This document shows, one piece after another, positions 5,261 to 6,885 of a stretch of 6,885 bases of DNA. Source of the DNA: Pseudobdellovibrionaceae bacterium (lineage in GTDB: Bacteria > Bdellovibrionota > Bdellovibrionia > Bdellovibrionales > JAMPXM01); contig JALHOI010000104.1 in NCBI GenBank assembly GCA_022843085.1, positions 1 to 6,885 of the forward strand. Reading direction: 5' to 3'. A program made the translations under genes and the position numbers. The notes under the pieces were generated by a model. That model saw only the letters and a list, made by a program, of their open reading frames with translations, had not been told where the DNA came from and searched no databases. Positions within the stretch are counted from its first letter, which is position 1. Each line of letters opens with the position of its first letter.

Positions 5261-6885
5261 ATGAAATGTCTCGGCGTCGACATCGGCAGCAGCAGCATCA
5301 AAATTGCGGAAATAGAAGGTTCGGGGCGAACTGTTGCTCTGACTCAGATTTGGGAACTTCGTCTTTCGACAGATCCGACCAAAGACCAGGATCTTGAGAT
5401 CATCGAGAAGCTGCGTGCGTTTACAGGGCAGTACTCACAAAAAGACGTTCGCTGGGTCGTCGGCGTTCCGCAGAGTTCAGTTTCAACTCGCCTTCGGCGC
5501 TTTCCATTTCTTGAACGATCAAAAATCCTAAAAAGTCTTCCGTTCGAGCTTGAAGAAGATATCCCTTTCGATGCTGGTGAAACAGTTTTCGATGCTCGGG
5601 TGGTCGAAGCGTTTTCAAATGGATCTGACGTCATAGCAATCGCATGTCCATTTGATCCCATCGAGCAAGCGATGCAGCGAGCGAAAGATGGAGGCTTTGA
5701 ACCTGAGGTTGTTTCAGTCGAAGGGTTAGCGCTTTCAAACGTTCTCGACGCCTGGTGGGCTGCGCCCACCTCTTCAAATCTTCCGGCGCCGATCGACAAC
5801 GAAGCGACTCGCTCAAACGATATTCGTCAGGCGTTCGCCATTTTACAAATTGGCCACACAAGAACCAATCTCGTGGTCTACCGTGACAATCACGTCGTCG
5901 CCGTAAGGTCGATTCAGTGGGGAGGCCACGACGTTGCACTGGCACTCGAAAGCACCTTTAAAATTTCCTACATCGAAGCCGCCAAAGTTCTGCAGACGAA
6001 AAGTTTTGTCTTGCTCAACACAGACGGTGCCTCGCGAGACCAGGTGGCGATGCACAAGGCTGTCTCAGAAGCCGCAATCCCGTTGATTCGTGAAATGCGA
6101 CTGACGCTGCTCGATCTGCGCTCGTCAGCTGGCGCGGATCTCAGAGACCTTCGCCTGACTGGGGCCGCAAGCCAGATTCAAAATCTGGCACCCTGGTTAA
6201 CTCAAGCTCTTGAAGTTTCAGTTGAACCACTCGACTATTTCGCATCGCTCGCCGCCAGCGGCAAAATGAGTATTCGGGTCAGTCGGGGCACGGAAATCGA
6301 AGCCGCGTCAGCAACCGCGATCGGCCTCGCACTTGAGGGCTTCAGGCGCCCGCGCAATCCTGCGATCAATCTTCGAAAGGGTCGTTTCGCTCAATCGAAC
6401 GAGAGCGTTCGAGTGTTCTGGGAAACATGGAAGAGCACGATACAGATTACACTGGCGATTTTCTTAATCTTCTGTGCCTATGCCTGGGTTCGCGAATCAA
6501 TGACTCTCAAACTCGCTGAACAATCCGACGAGACACTTCAGCAGGCTGCAAAAACGTCAGCCGGCCTAAAAGGTTCGCAGGCCTCAGCAAGTGGCATCGA
6601 TCGATTTATTCAGACCGAAAGTCGTGCAATTCAAAACCGCGAGACGCTCGCTCGTCTCGACGGCTATATTCCCGCGATGGAATTCGTCGTTCGGTTGGCC
6701 GAACGGCTTCCGGTTCAACTTCCCATCCGTTCTGGGCGAGGCCTCGATGTTGATCGGCTCAGCATCGACAACGACGACCTTACGATCGAAGGCCGAGCCC
6801 AAGGCGCTGACATCTTAGCGTCGGTCGAGCGGGAGCTGGCGTCGATCGCCAAACCAGGAACATTAAAAAAAGTTCCGCCGACATC
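5261..6885 (+). CDS. gspL: GspL-type T2SS assembly protein with PilM-like and PilN-like parts (3' end missing)
   Basis: GspL is a bitopic inner-membrane protein whose cytoplasmic actin-like domain binds GspE and whose periplasmic part pairs with GspM. 541 codons are visible and the frame runs off the right edge. Residues 1-20 carry the phosphate-1-like motif GVDIGSSSIK of PilM/FtsA-type folds. FELEEDIPFDAGETVFDARV (95-114) matches a PilM-conserved block. AILQIGHTRTNLVVY (193-207) is the second phosphate-type strand pair, with Gln in the place where many PilM proteins have Asp. LRLTGAASQIQNLAPWL (297-313) is the adenosine-type region. A single hydrophobic span lies at about 393-411. The periplasmic part (about 412-541) has a helical stretch and then a ferredoxin-like strand pattern (RLSIDNDDLTIEGRAQG, 499-515) as in PilN/GspL. 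GspL is usually near 400 residues, so this looks like a PilM-PilN style fusion. The gene position after gspK supports GspL; gspM is expected next. Confidence 0.88.
   Translation, partial: MKCLGVDIGSSSIKIAEIEGSGRTVALTQIWELRLSTDPTKDQDLEIIEKLRAFTGQYSQKDVRWVVGVPQSSVSTRLRRFPFLERSKILKSLPFELEEDIPFDAGETVFDARVVEAFSNGSDVIAIACPFDPIEQAMQRAKDGGFEPEVVSVEGLALSNVLDAWWAAPTSSNLPAPIDNEATRSNDIRQAFAILQIGHTRTNLVVYRDNHVVAVRSIQWGGHDVALALESTFKISYIEAAKVLQTKSFVLLNTDGASRDQVAMHKAVSEAAIPLIREMRLTLLDLRSSAGADLRDLRLTGAASQIQNLAPWLTQALEVSVEPLDYFASLAASGKMSIRVSRGTEIEAASATAIGLALEGFRRPRNPAINLRKGRFAQSNESVRVFWETWKSTIQITLAIFLIFCAYAWVRESMTLKLAEQSDETLQQAAKTSAGLKGSQASASGIDRFIQTESRAIQNRETLARLDGYIPAMEFVVRLAERLPVQLPIRSGRGLDVDRLSIDNDDLTIEGRAQGADILASVERELASIAKPGTLKKVPPT

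Noticed and set aside
5344..5799. A 151-codon open frame on the minus strand inside gspL
   Set aside because: It is antisense to a well-supported GspL with PilM-like motifs; its product is Ser/Arg-rich with no recognisable domain, typical of a shadow frame.
1..6885. Type IV pilus operon instead of T2SS
   Set aside because: The PilM-like GspL raised this, but PTTEQGL-type GspG, the GspK motifs without Glu+5 and the F-G-H-I-J-K-L order are T2SS features.

Overview
The window is a contiguous piece of a type II secretion system (T2SS) operon, entirely on the plus strand and in the canonical order gspF-G-H-I-J-K-L. GspF is cut by the left edge and GspL by the right edge. No mobile element, CRISPR array, tRNA, rRNA or phage gene was seen. 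Coding density is high and no gene-free stretch exceeds about 150 bases.

The organism is a Gram-negative bacterium, because a T2SS spans two membranes. The base composition looks close to half G+C by eye. The GspL has a PilM-like N-terminus, and the minor pseudopilins are long with Gly/Ala/Pro-rich tails. These traits would suit a Bdellovibrionota or other former deltaproteobacterial lineage. That placement is inference only; no marker gene is present.

Layout. Positions 1-984 hold the inner-membrane platform protein GspF. A 142-base gap (985-1126) follows, with a candidate promoter and two consecutive small hairpins, leading to gspG (1127-1612), the major pseudopilin. After another 108-base gap come gspH (1721-2326), gspI (2323-2913), gspJ (2910-3923) and gspK (3920-5215). 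These last four are chained by three exact ATGA stop/start overlaps. A 45-base gap precedes gspL (5261 to the right edge).

How the genes work together, from family knowledge. GspF, GspL and (outside the window) GspC, GspE and GspM form the inner-membrane assembly machine. GspL ties the cytoplasmic ATPase GspE to the platform. GspG polymerises into the periplasmic pseudopilus, while GspH, I, J and K form its tip. The tip and pilus together push folded exoproteins through the GspD secretin. The five pseudopilins carry N-terminal signals of the kind cut by the prepilin peptidase GspO/PilD, which is not in the window.

The genes are recognisable T2SS components and I do not see an undescribed system. 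The most unusual points are the disordered extensions on GspI, GspJ and GspK, the PilM/PilN-like fused architecture of GspL, and the structured leader of gspG.
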